A stretch of DNA of 64,000 bases from Staphylococcus sp. IVB6240. Its GTDB lineage: Bacteria; Bacillota; Bacilli; Staphylococcales; Staphylococcaceae. The notes under the pieces are model-generated. The model had not been told where the DNA came from and made no database searches. It saw nothing but the letters and a program-made list of their open reading frames with translations. Positions within the stretch are counted from its first letter, which is position 1. Every line of letters begins with the position of its first letter. Shown piece after piece: positions 18,628 through 30,212 of the stretch. The stretch is from contig NZ_CP094718.1 of NCBI RefSeq assembly GCF_025558425.1, positions 1,984,001 through 2,048,000 of the forward strand, in the 5' to 3' direction. The translations under genes were made by a program, and so were the position numbers.

Positions 18628-18838
18628 AATAAAAACCGCATGTCACACCCTATAAAAGGACGTTCACACGCGGTACCACCTCTTTTGGCAGCTATTATCA
18701 GCTACCCACTCAAAAAATATACTATTGGCTGCTTCCAGATAAACCCAGTTCATCATTGGTTGGTGCGAACTCACATCACCCGTTCACTTTCTGACACTAC
18801 CAAGACCAATGACTACTTCCTTTATCCTCACAGTAATT
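18628..18838 (-). promoter_or_regulatory. tryptophan T-box riboswitch, second (trpE-proximal)
   Basis: Stem I base GATAAA / TTTATC (18821-18826 with 18738-18743). The specifier loop reads GAAC-TGG-G, with the Trp codon TGG at 18745-18747. The T-box sequence AAAAGAGGTGGTACCGCG is at 18669-18686, complementary to the tRNA acceptor end. The competing terminator (CCGCGTGTGA pairing with TGACATGCGG, then TTTTTATTTT) spans 18628-18674. Uncharged tRNA-Trp should favour antitermination. Confidence 0.9.
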
Positions 18839-18847
18839 AACAACAAA

Positions 18848-19060
18848 TAAAAAACACCACAGAAAACGCATTGTTAAGGACGCGTTACCGTGGTGCCACC
18901 TTAATTAACATGATTACATGTTCACTTTGACATTAAATATGCTTCTGTTCCCAACGATTGCCCAATTCATCTTTGCTGTGTACTAACTTACATCTACCGT
19001 TAGTTTTCTGTATGCTACACATTGCAAATACTACTTATCAATCGCGTTATTTTTTGATAA
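18848..19060 (-). promoter_or_regulatory. tryptophan T-box riboswitch, first (promoter-proximal)
   Basis: Stem I base CGATTG / CAATCG (19039-19044 with the segment ending near 18956), specifier loop GAAT-TGG-G with TGG at 18962-18964, T-box AAGGTGGCACCACGG at 18888-18902. Terminator stem (CACCAC...GTGGTG) followed by T6 spans 18851-18895. Complete and independent of the second leader. Confidence 0.9.
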
Positions 19061-19065
19061 TTCAT

Positions 19066-19094
19066 ACTATACAGGCATCTCATGAGTATGTCAA
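19066..19094 (-). promoter_or_regulatory. trp operon promoter
   Basis: Minus strand: -35 TTGACA (19089-19094), 17-base spacer, -10 TATAGT (19066-19071). Near-consensus sigma-A promoter placed directly before the first T-box. Confidence 0.85.
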
Positions 19095-19208
19095 CACTTT
19101 TAAGTAAAAATATTCATTGCATCGTTTAAAGTGTTTTAATGCGACATATTGCACAACGCCATAGAGACGCTTATACTTGAGCTAACATCTTTAAAAAGGG
19201 GTCTTTCT

Positions 19209-20189
19209 ATGTCACGAATTAAGGGACTGATTCTCACCATTAGCATTGCATTGGTCGCGACAGGTTTAGGGCGCATATTCCCACTTGTGGGTAGTGCTGT
19301 CTTTGCAATCGTCATTGGGATGATTATCAACAATATGATCCAATTATCCAACTCATTCAAACCTGGTATTCAATATAGTAGTAAAAAAGTGTTACATTAT
19401 AGTATCATAGTGCTCGGCTTCACACTTAGCTTTCATGCGATTGGGACTATCGGTTTAAAATCTTTACCGATTCTGATCGTCACTTTACTTTTTTGTGGTA
19501 TTGCGAGCATATTATTAATCAAACTATTAAAAATAGAGACATCTCTCGGCATACTTATCGGCGTCGGGACTTCTATATGTGGTGGTTCTGCCATCGCAGC
19601 AACGAGCCCAGTGATTAAAGCAAAAGAAGAAATGATTGCGCTCAGCTTATCTACGGTATTTTTATTCAACCTTGTCGGTGTGATTGTATTCCCACCACTT
19701 GGTCATTTCTTTCATATGAGTCAGGAAACATTTGGTTTCTTTGCCGGAACAGCCATCAATGATACTTCTAGTGTTGTGGCTGCCAGTGCTGTGTATGGGC
19801 AACAAGCGTTAGAAGTAGCGACAATTGTTAAGCTGACACGGACACTGTTTATCATCCCTATCACACTTGGACTTGCATTGTGGATGGCTAAACAGCAGAC
19901 AGCTTCAGAACAATCACGTAAACCGTGGTATCAAGCCATTCCAAACTTTATTCTATGGTTTTTAGTGGCAGCGGCTATTAGTTCTATCTTTAACTTCTCA
20001 GACAATATCATCACGATATTCCGTCAACTCGCACATTTCTTAATTACCATTGCCTTAGCAGGTGTTGGCTTAACTGTAAAGTTCCGTCACTTTAAACAAG
20101 CTGGCTTTAAACCTGTATTATTCGGCCTCCTCTTATGGAGTGGCCTTACAATCGTCAGCCTTATTGTTTTAAACTTCATGTTATCGTAA
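19209..20189 (+). CDS. YeiH family (UPF0324) membrane protein
   Basis: A 326-residue integral membrane protein with about 10 hydrophobic segments. Family features: SRIKGLILTISIAL start, GVGTSICGGSAIAATSPVI in the middle and AGTAINDTSSVVAA. Members are called putative sulfate exporters, with little direct proof. Start at ATG 19209, 8 bases after AAAAAGGGG; an upstream in-frame ATG (19149) has no ribosome site. Confidence 0.85.
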   Translation: MSRIKGLILTISIALVATGLGRIFPLVGSAVFAIVIGMIINNMIQLSNSFKPGIQYSSKKVLHYSIIVLGFTLSFHAIGTIGLKSLPILIVTLLFCGIASILLIKLLKIETSLGILIGVGTSICGGSAIAATSPVIKAKEEMIALSLSTVFLFNLVGVIVFPPLGHFFHMSQETFGFFAGTAINDTSSVVAASAVYGQQALEVATIVKLTRTLFIIPITLGLALWMAKQQTASEQSRKPWYQAIPNFILWFLVAAAISSIFNFSDNIITIFRQLAHFLITIALAGVGLTVKFRHFKQAGFKPVLFGLLLWSGLTIVSLIVLNFMLS

Positions 20190-20191
20190 AA

Positions 20192-20224
20192 TAATAGCTC
20201 CTCATGCGTTCATGAGGAGCTATC
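20192..20224. terminator. bidirectional terminator between yeiH-like and butanediol dehydrogenase genes
   Basis: Arms ATAGCTCCTCATG / CATGAGGAGCTAT with a 4-base loop. Confidence 0.85.
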
Positions 20225-20236
20225 TTTATGCATGGA

Positions 20237-21280
20237 TTATCCTTGTAATTTCACAAGAATTTTCGCTTGTGATTTATCGTTTACAAGTTGCTCGAAACCG
20301 GCTTCAACAATGTCATCAAGCTCGATTTCATCTGTGACAACACCTTTAACATCTAAATTTCCTTCATTGATCAAGTCGATCGTTTGTTGGAATGTTGTTG
20401 GTGTATAAGCAATGGTTGATGTTAATTTCACACCTGTATTTGTTAATTGCATTGGGTGCCATTCAATTGGATGACCAAAGATTGATACAATGACAACCGT
20501 ACCACGTGGTCTTGTGACATCAATTGATGCTGCTAATGTTGGTGCAACACCTGCTACTTCAAATGTTACATCTACACCACCATTTGTATGTTTCGCAATC
20601 ACTTCTTTTGGATCTTCTTTACCAGAGTTTACAGCAAATGTTGCACCAAGTTCTTTTGCTTTCGCTAATCGTTCCTCAGATAAGTCAAACACAAAAATCT
20701 TACTTGCGCCAGCTGCTTTTGCTGCAATAACAGTTAATAAGCCAATTGGACCTGCACCAAAGACTGCTACCGTATCACCGAATAACACTTCTCCTTCTTT
20801 AATCGCTTGTACGGCTACTGCTGTAGGTTCCACTAAGGCGCCTTCTTTATCTGATACATTATCTGGTAATCGATATACATTGCCTTCAGGTGCGTTTGTA
20901 AATTCAGCAAAACCACCATCTGCACCTAAACCGATAAATGAATACCCATCATATAAGTCAATATTTTCTTCTTTTTCACCATTAGAAACAGTTGGATTCA
21001 CTACCACTCTGTCTCCTTTTTTAAACTTCGTCACATCTGACCCTACTTCTTCAACAACCCCTGCAAATTCATGTCCTAATGTCACAGGTGCTGTTTGCCC
21101 TAAAAATGGATCTGGTTTATCAGTAGAAATGAAAATAGGTCCCTCTAAGTATTCATGTAAGTCTGTCCCACAAATACCTGCCCAAGTCACTTTAACTTTC
21201 ACTTCATTATCCTTCAATACTTTTGGTTCTCTTTCTTCAACGCGTACGTCTTTTTGTCCATACCATACTGCTGCTTTCAT
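20237..21280 (-). CDS. 2,3-butanediol dehydrogenase (zinc-type MDR alcohol dehydrogenase)
   Basis: A 347-residue medium-chain dehydrogenase close to B. subtilis BdhA, which interconverts acetoin and 2,3-butanediol with NAD(H). Catalytic zinc ligands: Cys in AGICGTDLHEYL, GHEFAG His-Glu. Diagnostic GPIFISTDKPDP and the NAD site GAGPIGLL are present. The lobe that normally holds the four structural-zinc cysteines has none, as in BdhA. ATG 21280 has AAAAGGAGG upstream. Likely used in overflow/redox balance. Confidence 0.85.
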   Translation of the reverse strand: MKAAVWYGQKDVRVEEREPKVLKDNEVKVKVTWAGICGTDLHEYLEGPIFISTDKPDPFLGQTAPVTLGHEFAGVVEEVGSDVTKFKKGDRVVVNPTVSNGEKEENIDLYDGYSFIGLGADGGFAEFTNAPEGNVYRLPDNVSDKEGALVEPTAVAVQAIKEGEVLFGDTVAVFGAGPIGLLTVIAAKAAGASKIFVFDLSEERLAKAKELGATFAVNSGKEDPKEVIAKHTNGGVDVTFEVAGVAPTLAASIDVTRPRGTVVIVSIFGHPIEWHPMQLTNTGVKLTSTIAYTPTTFQQTIDLINEGNLDVKGVVTDEIELDDIVEAGFEQLVNDKSQAKILVKLQG

Positions 21281-21470
21281 AGATGTAACCTCCTTTTATT
21301 AACAATTTAATATTATGACTTTTCAGAATATTATTCAAGAAATATGACTTATTATTCTATTCAAATTATTTATTAAAATAATTCCTTTTAGCAATGATTT
21401 AAAAATATTTAAAAATATAAAAAAGCAGGACAGCATTTCTCACCATCCGACCAAAGCTAAAAAACGCATA

Positions 21471-21506
21471 AAGAAAGGACCCGAGTTAAACTCGAGTCCC
21501 TCTTTT
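21471..21506 (-). terminator. terminator of the giant surface protein gene
   Basis: Stem AGAGGGACTCGAG / CTCGGGTCCTTT with T-rich tail on the minus strand. Confidence 0.75.
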
Positions 21507-21523
21507 AAACGAATCATCGTTTA

Positions 21524-24500
21524 TTATTTTTCTTCATTTTCTTTACGGCGTCTGCCAAGTAAGAACAATGAACCAAGTGCAGCGATTAAGCTACCGAACA
21601 ATGGCGCATTTGTTGATTCGTTACCAGTTTCTGGTAATTCATTCACTTCTTTGCCGTTGTTGTTCATGTCTTTAGCTTCACTCATATCACCTTTCACTGC
21701 AGGCGTAGCATCCATGTTACCCATGTCGCCAGCATTGCTGTTATCAGTGTTAGAAGTGTTGCCTGTTTTACCAGTCATACCAGTGTTATCAGTATTACCA
21801 GTGTTACCTGATTTACCAGTGTTATCGTCAGATTTTTCATCTGGAACGACAACTACTGTTGGTTCTGATGTGTTTCCAGCTTCATCTGTAGCTGTCACAA
21901 TCAGTTTATCTCCTGGTTTGATTGTAGTGCCTTCTGGTACTTTCACAGTCCAGTTACCATCTTTATCTACTGTTGTTGTTCCTTCTTTACCATCTGGGAA
22001 CTTAACAGTGATTTCTGATCCTGGTTCACCTTTACCAGTTACTTCTGTGTCGCCTGGTTGTACAGGGTTCACTTCTGGTTTTTCAGGTGCAACTGTGTCT
22101 TTATCAGCTGGTACTTTCACTTTAGTGACTTCAGATTTGTTACCAGCTTTGTCTGTAGCTGTCACAATCAGTTTATCACCTGGTTTAATTTCTGTACCAT
22201 CTGGTACTTTCACAGTCCAGTTACCATTTTCATCTACTGTTGCTGTTCCTTCTTTTCCGTCTGGGAATTTAACAGTGATTGTAGTTCCTGGTTCACCTTT
22301 ACCAGTTACCTCTTTATCGCCAGCTTTAACTGGGTCAACAGTTGGTGCGTCTGGTGCTACTGTGTCTGTTACTGTTGCTTCTGTTGGTGTTGACGTGTTT
22401 CCGTTACCATCTTTCGCTACAACTGTAACTTTGTCACCTTCTTTAAGCTCTACATCTTTTGGTACATCTACTGACCAGTTACCATTTTCGTCAACTGGTA
22501 CATCTTTAATAACGTCACCGTTTGGTAATGTTACGTCTACTGTTCCGTTTGGTTCAGCTGTACCTGTGATTGTTTTGTCTCCAGGTTGTGGATTCGTTAC
22601 TGTTGGTGCATCTGGTGCTACCGTGTCAGTTACTGTTGCTTCTGTTGGTGTTGATGTGTTTCCGTTACCATCTTTCGCTACAACTGTAACTTTGTCGCCT
22701 TCTTTAAGCTCTACACCTTCTGGTACGTCTACTTTGTAGTTTCCATCTGCATCTACTGGTACATCTTTGATAACGTCACCGTTTGGTAATGTTACATCTA
22801 CTGTGCCGTTCGGCTCAGATTTACCTGTAATTTCTTTTCCACCTGGTTGTGGTGTATTCACTTTTGGTGCATCTGGTGCTACTGTGTCTGTTACTGTTAC
22901 TTCTGTTGGTGTTGACGTGTTTCCGTTACCATCTTTCGCTACAACTGTAACTTTGTCGCCTTCTTTAAGCTCTACACCTTCTGGTACATCTACTTTGTAG
23001 TTTCCATCTGCATCTACTGGTACATCTTTAATAACGTCACCGTTTGGTAATGTTACGTCTACTGTTCCGTTTGGTTCAGCTGTACCTGTGATTGTTTTGT
23101 CTCCAGGTTGTGGATTCGTTACTGTTGGTGCATCTGGTGCTACCGTGTCAGTTACTGTTGCTTCTGTTGGTGTTGATGTGTTTCCGTTACCATCTTTCGC
23201 TACAACTGTAACTTTGTCGCCTTCTTTAAGCTCTACACCTTCTGGTACGTCTACTTTGTAGTTTCCATCTGCATCTACTGGTACATCTTTGATAACGTCA
23301 CCGTTTGGTAATGTTACATCTACTGTGCCGTTCGGCTCAGATTTACCTGTAATTTCTTTTCCACCTGGTTGTGGTGTATTCACTTTCGGTGCATCTGGTG
23401 CTGTAGTATCTTGTACTTTAACTGGTACTTCTACTGTATCTTTTGATCCATCTGGATATGTTACTTCTACTGTTCCTGTGTATTCTCCAGGTGCATTCGT
23501 ATCAATTGTTCCAGCTGGTGTTACGTCTGTTACTGTAGTTCCTTCTGGTAAGTCAGTTGTATCAACGTTATCTGTTAAATCAACTTCTCCACCTTTTTCT
23601 ACTACTTCTTCTGTAACTGTTGGATCGTTTTGATCAGCATCCGTTAATTTGTCTACAACTTTAACTGGTACTTCTACTGTATCTTTTGATCCATCTGGAT
23701 ATGTTACTTCTACTGTTCCTGTGTATTCTCCAGGTGTATTCGTATCAATTGTTCCAGCTGGTGTTACGTCTGTTACTGTAGTTCCTTCTGGTAAGTCAGT
23801 TGGATCAACGTTATCTGTTAAATCAACTTCTCCACCTTTTTCTACTACTTCTTCTGTAACTGTTGGATCGTTTTGATCAGCATCCGTTAATTTGTCTACA
23901 ACTTTAACTGGTACTTCTACTGTATCTTTTGATCCATCTGGATATGTTACTTCTACTGTTCCTGTGTACTCTCCAGGTGTATTTGTATCAATTGTTCCAG
24001 CTGGTGTTACATCCGTTACTGTAGTTCCTTCTGGTAAATCAGTTGTATCAACGTTGTCTGATAAATCAACTTTTCCACCTTTTTCTACTACTTCTTCTGT
24101 AACTTTTGGATCGTTTTGATCAGCATCCGTTAATTTGTCTACAACTTTAACTGGTACTTCTACTGTATCTTTTGATCCATCTGGATATGTTACTTCTACT
24201 GTTCCTGTGTATTCTCCAGGTGTATTTGTATCAATTGTTCCAGTTGGTGTTACATCCGTTACTGTAGTTCCTTCTGGTAAATCAGTTGTATCAACGTTGT
24301 CTGATAAATCAACTTTTCCACCTTTTTCTACTACTTCTTCTGTAGCAGTTGGTTCATTTTCATCTGCTTGTGATGGTTTTACTTTTACCGGTACTTCTAC
24401 TGTATCTTTTGATCCATCTGGATATGTTACTTCTACTGTTCCTGTGTATTCTCCAGGTACATTTGTATCAATTGTTCCAGCTGGTGTTACATCTGTTACT

Positions 24501-27500
24501 TTAGTTCCTTCTGGTAAGTCAGTTGTATCAACGTTGTCTGATAAATCAACTTTTCCACCTTTTTCTACTACTTCTTCTGTAGCAGTTGGTTCATTTTCAT
24601 CTGCTTGTGATGGTTTTACTTTTACCGGTACTTCTACTGTATCTTTTGATCCATCTGGATATGTTACTTCTACTGTTCCTGTGTATTCTCCAGGTACATT
24701 TGTATCAATTGTTCCAGCTGGTGTTACATCTGTTACTTTAGTTCCTTCTGGTAAGTCAGTTGTATCAACGTTGTCTGATAAGTCAACTTCTCCACCTTTT
24801 TCTACTACTTCTTCTGTAGCTGTTGGATCGTTTTCATCTGCTTGTGATGGTTTTACTGTTACTGGTACTTCTACTGTATCTTTTGATCCATCTGGATATG
24901 TTACTTCTACTGTTCCTGTGTACTCTCCAGGTGTATTTGTATCAATTGTTCCAGCTGGTGTTACATCCGTTACTGTAGTTCCTTCTGGTAAATCAGTTGT
25001 ATCAACGTTGTCTGATAAATCAACTTTTCCACCTTTTTCTACTACTTCTTCTGTAACTTTTGGATCGTTTTGATCAGCATCCGTTAATTTGTCTACAACT
25101 TTAACTGGTACTTCTACTGTATCTTTTGATCCATCTGGATATGTTACTTCTACTGTTCCTGTGTATTCTCCAGGTGTATTTGTATCAATTGTTCCAGTTG
25201 GTGTTACATCCGTTACTGTAGTTCCTTCTGGTAAATCAGTTGTATCAACGTTGTCTGATAAATCAACTTTTCCACCTTTTTCTACTACTTCTTCTGTAGC
25301 AGTTGGTTCATTTTCATCTGCTTGTGATGGTTTTACTTTTACCGGTACTTCTACTGTATCTTTTGATCCATCTGGATATGTTACTTCTACTGTTCCTGTG
25401 TATTCTCCAGGTACATTTGTATCAATTGTTCCAGCTGGTGTTACATCTGTTACTTTAGTTCCTTCTGGTAAGTCAGTTGTATCAACGTTGTCTGATAAAT
25501 CAACTTTTCCACCTTTTTCTACTACTTCTTCTGTAGCAGTTGGTTCATTTTCATCTGCTTGTGATGGTTTTACTTTTACCGGTACTTCTACTGTATCTTT
25601 TGATCCATCTGGATATGTTACTTCTACTGTTCCTGTGTATTCTCCAGGTACATTTGTATCAATTGTTCCAGCTGGTGTTACATCTGTTACTTTAGTTCCT
25701 TCTGGTAAGTCAGTTGTATCAACGTTGTCTGATAAGTCAACTTCTCCACCTTTTTCTACTACTTCTTCTGTAGCTGTTGGATCGTTTTCATCTGCTTGTG
25801 ATGGTTTTACTGTTACTGGTACTTCTACTGTATCTTTTGATCCATCTGGATATGTTACTTCTACTGTTCCTGTGTACTCTCCAGGTGTATTTGTATCAAT
25901 TGTTCCAGCTGGTGTTACATCCGTTACTGTAGTTCCTTCTGGTAAATCAGTTGTATCAACGTTGTCTGATAAATCAACTTTTCCACCTTTTTCTACTACT
26001 TCTTCTGTAACTTTTGGATCGTTTTGATCAGCATCCGTTAATTTGTCTACAACTTTAACTGGTACTTCTACTGTATCTTTTGATCCATCTGGATATGTTA
26101 CTTCTACTGTTCCTGTGTATTCTCCAGGTGTATTTGTATCAATTGTTCCAGTTGGTGTTACATCCGTTACTGTAGTTCCTTCTGGTAAATCAGTTGTATC
26201 AACGTTGTCTGATAAATCAACTTTTCCACCTTTTTCTACTACTTCTTCTGTAGCAGTTGGTTCATTTTCATCTGCTTGTGATGGTTTTACTTTTACCGGT
26301 ACTTCTACTGTATCTTTTGATCCATCTGGATATGTTACTTCTACTGTTCCTGTGTATTCTCCAGGTACATTTGTATCAATTGTTCCAGCTGGTGTTACAT
26401 CTGTTACTTTAGTTCCTTCTGGTAAGTCAGTTGTATCAACGTTGTCTGATAAATCAACTTTTCCACCTTTTTCTACTACTTCTTCTGTAGCAGTTGGTTC
26501 ATTTTCATCTGCTTGTGATGGTTTTACTTTTACCGGTACTTCTACTGTATCTTTTGATCCATCTGGATATGTTACTTCTACTGTTCCTGTGTATTCTCCA
26601 GGTACATTTGTATCAATTGTTCCAGCTGGTGTTACATCTGTTACTTTAGTTCCTTCTGGTAAGTCAGTTGTATCAACGTTGTCTGATAAGTCAACTTCTC
26701 CACCTTTTTCTACTACTTCTTCTGTAGCTGTTGGATCGTTTTCATCTGCTTGTGATGGTTTTACTGTTACTGGTACTTCTACTGTATCTTTTGATCCATC
26801 TGGATATGTTACTTCTACTGTTCCTGTGTATTCTCCAGGTACATTTGTATCAATTGTTCCAGCTGGTGTTACATCTGTTACTTTAGTTCCTTCTGGTAAG
26901 TCAGTTGTATCAACGTTGTCTGATAAATCAACTTCTCCACCTTTTTCTACTACTTCTTCTGTAGCTGTTGGATCGTTTTCATCTGCTTGTGATGGTCCTA
27001 CAGTGAATTTTGCTGTTACTGTATCTGTCGTACCATCTTCATAAGTTACAGTAACTGGTACCTCTACTGTACTATTAGCTTGTTCTGGTGTTGGCTTGAA
27101 CTTAATCTCACCTGTTAGTGGATCAATTGTAACACCTGGAATCGCTTCGCCAGTAATTTTGAAAGGCTCAGTATCTGACAACGGTACATCTGCTAAATCT
27201 ACTTTTTCACCATCATTATTAGTGAATGTTGGTGTAGAAGTTGATTCAACTCCTGGTTTAGCTTGTTCGTCAGTATATGCTGGTTCTGTATCTTCATTTT
27301 GTGGAGGATATGCTGTAAATGAATCAATCGCAAGTGCTGTTGTTAAAGATTTTGTTGATTCACCTTGCCAGAATACTGCTGAAGTATAAACTGTTTTACC
27401 AGTAATATCTTCTGGTACAGTCAATGGCACACTTTGTGCAACACCATTTTGATCTGAAGTAACAGTAGTCGGTTCACCAATAGCTTCGCCATCTTTAAAC

Positions 27501-29758
27501 CATTGTACTTGATATTCTTGGTTAGGAATTAATCCTGATGTTTTAGATTCAGCTGTATCTCCTACCGTCGCAGTATTATTAACAGAATCATATGTTAAAA
27601 TGTCATGTTCAGGTGTATCTGCGATAAGTGCAAAGAATACAGCATAGTTACTCAATCCAGCTGTTGCTGATTGTGCATCGTCATCAGTGATTGATTCAAA
27701 CATATTACCTTGATATGCATTTGACCAAACTGGATAGTCTTCAACTAATGTAGTCATATAAACATAGTCTGTATTGATATGACGATGTTTTTGACCAATA
27801 TTAGATCCCCATAATAGCTGATTATGGTTAACTTCTTCGTCTTTTACAAGCGTTCCATATTCTTCATCTGAAACTTTATGAGAAATTGGTAACCCTAAGT
27901 TTTGTTTATATGCACTATAACCATATAAACCTTTAAATGGAATATAAAAATCTCCATTATTGTCTACTGTCGCAACAACTGTTTCAGCAATATGTGAGCC
28001 TTTACCAAATTCAGCTTCATACTCTGAAATGATTTTTGCTTGTGCTTCTTTAAATTGTTCTTTTGTATATTTAGCATTTGCTGGATCATTTTTCCATGCA
28101 TCGAATCTACGTGTCACTTCGTCATTAACATATGATGCTGCTACTTTAGTACCAGCTGCCCATACGTCTCGACCAGTTCCGTAGTATACATGGTTCGGAC
28201 TACCAGCAATATCCCCTGCTTCATACCAAGCTTTACCAGAAACAATACCGTAGTTTCCTGTGTTCGGCCAAATACCATCTGGAGACGGTGAAGTTGTCCA
28301 GTTTTCCTCAGATCCTAATAACATATCACTACTGTTTGGTTTTTCTTGTAAGATAACTTGTGAATTTTCAACAACATTTACACCTGTAGTAAAGTTCCAA
28401 GATTCATTCGTACGGTTTAATCGACTGTGGAATCCAGTTACTTTATCACCTGATTTAATGACGTTGTATTTTGCTGGATCTGGATTGTCCACCCATGTTT
28501 TTACAGCAAAACCTCCATCGCCGGCAATTTGCCATTTAGTCACGACATTGCCATCTTCATCTTTTACTTGATATCCTTTATCAGCAACATCTTTACCGTC
28601 CCAATCTGGATTCAAGAAATTAAATGCGAATGTACCATCAGGATTAGTGGTTGTATAGAATACTGGTGAAACAACACCTTTTCCATCTACCCATTGTAAA
28701 TATACTTTAGTAGCTGGCATCACTTTATCCGCTGCACTTGTCATAGAATCTGCATCATAAATCCATGCTTTACCTTTGTAAGTATAAACTTGATCATTTG
28801 CACCTGGTACATAAATTGCTTCTTCTGCATCTGCCGCACGAGTTGCAGTTGTAGCTGCTGAACGTAACATTGTTCCTGCTACTGGTTGTTCAGTCACAAC
28901 ATCTTCATTTGTTAATGCTGTTTCTTCACGAACTGCAGCTAATGTACCATCAACATTGTATTTATTTTGCTCATTAGCTAAATAATCAACAATTGCTTGT
29001 TGTAATGCTTCAGGTGTTACTTCTGATAAGTTTGCATTTAAGTTACTTGCAATTTTATTCGCTTCTTCTGTAGAAATGTTCTTTTCAGCTGCTAAATAGT
29101 CTGCTGCTGATGTTTGATCTTTTACAGTTTGAATGTCAGTTGCAGGTACTTCTGTAGATGTGTTAGAAGTTGTTTCTGGCGTAGTTGCAGGTGTTGCTTC
29201 TACTGCTGGAGCTGGAGTTGTTGTTTCTGGCGTAGTTGCAGGTGTTGCTTCTACTGCTGGAGCTGGAGTTGTTGTTTCTGGAGCTGATGTTGCTTCTTCA
29301 GATACAGGTGTTGCTTCAGGTGTAACAGTTTCTTCTGCTGTGTCTGCTGCTTTTATTACGTTTGCTGGTTTTTCAGCGACTGCTGCTTCTTCTGTTGCAG
29401 TTGGTTCAGCTTCTTCAGCTGTTGTTGCCGCTTCTTCTGTTGCTGGTGCTTCTTCGGCTACCGCTTCTTCAGATGTGCTATCTGCCGCAGTTTCTTCAGT
29501 TGCTGCAGTTTCTTCTGCTGCTACCTCTTCTGTTGCAGTTGCTTCCTCTTTAGCTACTTCATCATCTGTTGCAGCTGCAGATTCTGCAGTTTTTTCATCT
29601 AATTCAGCCGCTTGTGCATCATTATATGCGCCGAATACAAGTGTTGCCCCTACTAAGATTGAGGCTGTGCCGACTGTGAATTTACGAATCGAGTATTTGT
29701 TTTGCTTGTTAGGCAAAAAGTCGAAACGCGTTGAGCTTTTTGTTTTTTTGTTCGCCAT
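21524..29758 (-). CDS. giant LPXTG cell-wall-anchored surface protein with Rib-like and Ig-like repeats
   Basis: 2744 residues. Order: YSIRK-type signal (YSIRK at 22-26, cleavage near 50); Ala/Glu/Thr-rich stretch to about 230 with repeated [14 protein letters not shown]; a unique putative ligand-binding region about 310-920; 15 Rib/alpha-like repeats of 78-81 residues (about 922-2116; each ends near [18 protein letters not shown]); 6 bacterial Ig-like (Big_6-type) repeats of 85-90 residues (about 2117-2640); a Gly/Asn/Thr/Asp-rich linker; LPETG at 2708-2712; membrane segment; RRRKENEEK tail. Expected to be anchored by sortase A and to act in adhesion or biofilm; ligand unknown. Start ATG has AAGGGAG upstream. 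Confidence 0.93.
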   Translation of the reverse strand: MANKKTKSSTRFDFLPNKQNKYSIRKFTVGTASILVGATLVFGAYNDAQAAELDEKTAESAAATDDEVAKEEATATEEVAAEETAATEETAADSTSEEAVAEEAPATEEAATTAEEAEPTATEEAAVAEKPANVIKAADTAEETVTPEATPVSEEATSAPETTTPAPAVEATPATTPETTTPAPAVEATPATTPETTSNTSTEVPATDIQTVKDQTSAADYLAAEKNISTEEANKIASNLNANLSEVTPEALQQAIVDYLANEQNKYNVDGTLAAVREETALTNEDVVTEQPVAGTMLRSAATTATRAADAEEAIYVPGANDQVYTYKGKAWIYDADSMTSAADKVMPATKVYLQWVDGKGVVSPVFYTTTNPDGTFAFNFLNPDWDGKDVADKGYQVKDEDGNVVTKWQIAGDGGFAVKTWVDNPDPAKYNVIKSGDKVTGFHSRLNRTNESWNFTTGVNVVENSQVILQEKPNSSDMLLGSEENWTTSPSPDGIWPNTGNYGIVSGKAWYEAGDIAGSPNHVYYGTGRDVWAAGTKVAASYVNDEVTRRFDAWKNDPANAKYTKEQFKEAQAKIISEYEAEFGKGSHIAETVVATVDNNGDFYIPFKGLYGYSAYKQNLGLPISHKVSDEEYGTLVKDEEVNHNQLLWGSNIGQKHRHINTDYVYMTTLVEDYPVWSNAYQGNMFESITDDDAQSATAGLSNYAVFFALIADTPEHDILTYDSVNNTATVGDTAESKTSGLIPNQEYQVQWFKDGEAIGEPTTVTSDQNGVAQSVPLTVPEDITGKTVYTSAVFWQGESTKSLTTALAIDSFTAYPPQNEDTEPAYTDEQAKPGVESTSTPTFTNNDGEKVDLADVPLSDTEPFKITGEAIPGVTIDPLTGEIKFKPTPEQANSTVEVPVTVTYEDGTTDTVTAKFTVGPSQADENDPTATEEVVEKGGEVDLSDNVDTTDLPEGTKVTDVTPAGTIDTNVPGEYTGTVEVTYPDGSKDTVEVPVTVKPSQADENDPTATEEVVEKGGEVDLSDNVDTTDLPEGTKVTDVTPAGTIDTNVPGEYTGTVEVTYPDGSKDTVEVPVKVKPSQADENEPTATEEVVEKGGKVDLSDNVDTTDLPEGTKVTDVTPAGTIDTNVPGEYTGTVEVTYPDGSKDTVEVPVKVKPSQADENEPTATEEVVEKGGKVDLSDNVDTTDLPEGTTVTDVTPTGTIDTNTPGEYTGTVEVTYPDGSKDTVEVPVKVVDKLTDADQNDPKVTEEVVEKGGKVDLSDNVDTTDLPEGTTVTDVTPAGTIDTNTPGEYTGTVEVTYPDGSKDTVEVPVTVKPSQADENDPTATEEVVEKGGEVDLSDNVDTTDLPEGTKVTDVTPAGTIDTNVPGEYTGTVEVTYPDGSKDTVEVPVKVKPSQADENEPTATEEVVEKGGKVDLSDNVDTTDLPEGTKVTDVTPAGTIDTNVPGEYTGTVEVTYPDGSKDTVEVPVKVKPSQADENEPTATEEVVEKGGKVDLSDNVDTTDLPEGTTVTDVTPTGTIDTNTPGEYTGTVEVTYPDGSKDTVEVPVKVVDKLTDADQNDPKVTEEVVEKGGKVDLSDNVDTTDLPEGTTVTDVTPAGTIDTNTPGEYTGTVEVTYPDGSKDTVEVPVTVKPSQADENDPTATEEVVEKGGEVDLSDNVDTTDLPEGTKVTDVTPAGTIDTNVPGEYTGTVEVTYPDGSKDTVEVPVKVKPSQADENEPTATEEVVEKGGKVDLSDNVDTTDLPEGTKVTDVTPAGTIDTNVPGEYTGTVEVTYPDGSKDTVEVPVKVKPSQADENEPTATEEVVEKGGKVDLSDNVDTTDLPEGTTVTDVTPTGTIDTNTPGEYTGTVEVTYPDGSKDTVEVPVKVVDKLTDADQNDPKVTEEVVEKGGKVDLSDNVDTTDLPEGTTVTDVTPAGTIDTNTPGEYTGTVEVTYPDGSKDTVEVPVKVVDKLTDADQNDPTVTEEVVEKGGEVDLTDNVDPTDLPEGTTVTDVTPAGTIDTNTPGEYTGTVEVTYPDGSKDTVEVPVKVVDKLTDADQNDPTVTEEVVEKGGEVDLTDNVDTTDLPEGTTVTDVTPAGTIDTNAPGEYTGTVEVTYPDGSKDTVEVPVKVQDTTAPDAPKVNTPQPGGKEITGKSEPNGTVDVTLPNGDVIKDVPVDADGNYKVDVPEGVELKEGDKVTVVAKDGNGNTSTPTEATVTDTVAPDAPTVTNPQPGDKTITGTAEPNGTVDVTLPNGDVIKDVPVDADGNYKVDVPEGVELKEGDKVTVVAKDGNGNTSTPTEVTVTDTVAPDAPKVNTPQPGGKEITGKSEPNGTVDVTLPNGDVIKDVPVDADGNYKVDVPEGVELKEGDKVTVVAKDGNGNTSTPTEATVTDTVAPDAPTVTNPQPGDKTITGTAEPNGTVDVTLPNGDVIKDVPVDENGNWSVDVPKDVELKEGDKVTVVAKDGNGNTSTPTEATVTDTVAPDAPTVDPVKAGDKEVTGKGEPGTTITVKFPDGKEGTATVDENGNWTVKVPDGTEIKPGDKLIVTATDKAGNKSEVTKVKVPADKDTVAPEKPEVNPVQPGDTEVTGKGEPGSEITVKFPDGKEGTTTVDKDGNWTVKVPEGTTIKPGDKLIVTATDEAGNTSEPTVVVVPDEKSDDNTGKSGNTGNTDNTGMTGKTGNTSNTDNSNAGDMGNMDATPAVKGDMSEAKDMNNNGKEVNELPETGNESTNAPLFGSLIAALGSLFLLGRRRKENEEK
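21870..23410 (-). repeat. six tandem Ig-like repeats in the surface protein gene
   Basis: Units begin DT(T/V)APDAP or APEKP and hold [17 protein letters not shown] or [12 protein letters not shown]. The first four form two alternating pairs ([16 protein letters not shown] and [16 protein letters not shown]), so this block also grew by duplication of a two-unit segment. Confidence 0.85.
23410..26996 (-). repeat. fifteen tandem Rib-like repeats with a 954-bp higher-order period
   Basis: Each unit is 78-81 codons. Four-unit blocks recur: 24135-25088 and 25089-26042 look identical at base level, and 26043 onward continues the same order until about 26787. Units differ by linker type: KPSQADEN or [10 protein letters not shown]. 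Confidence 0.9.
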
Positions 29759-30212
29759 TTCATTACTCCCTTTTAATGTAATCTTTGCTCAATACAATAA
29801 GTTAAAAATAGATAGATTGAGCACTACACTTCAAATGTTAACATACAATTTATAATCTAAATTATCTTTTAGTATCTTAGTAATTTGAATTTTATTTAAA
29901 TATTGGTATTTTCAAATATTATAGACCCTAAAAGTTGCGTGTCTATTGGATTGGTAGCGTTTCACTTTAATGCGCTAAAATGTCATTTTGGGGTATGTAT
30001 CTTTGTTCATATGCACAACTAGAGTGAACAAAATATAATTAACATTTATATTAAGTTTATCGTGTGTTATAAATTGAGTGAGATTTATTATAAGGTTTAA
30101 ACCATATAGATATATAATATGAAGAAAATATAAAAATATCACATTAGGATTAATTCATCATTGCGATACACTATCATAGCGATAACTAATTTCTAGGGGG
30201 AGCTAGCTTGTA
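29759..30212. other. intergenic region between divergent surface-protein and cdaR-like genes
   Basis: 454 AT-rich bases holding the promoters of both genes. A TATAAT (30113-30118) could serve the regulator gene, though no good -35 is visible. The 10-bp palindrome GGTTTAAACC (30094-30103) just upstream of it is an operator candidate. No gene seen. Confidence 0.5.

Noticed and set aside
20490..21302. 270-codon open frame opposite butanediol dehydrogenase
   Set aside because: Antisense shadow of a clear zinc-dehydrogenase gene; no ribosome site or family features.
23410..26996. Regular repeats that might suggest a CRISPR array
   Set aside because: Units are about 240 bases, in frame, and encode protein repeats; there are no unique spacers of 30-40 bases and no cas genes.
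21651..27044. Long ATG-started open frames on the plus strand opposite the giant surface gene, up to 333 codons and repeated
   Set aside because: They are mirror images of the repeats (Ser/Thr/Val/Phe-rich), have no ribosome sites and exist because the opposite strand is repetitive with few stops.
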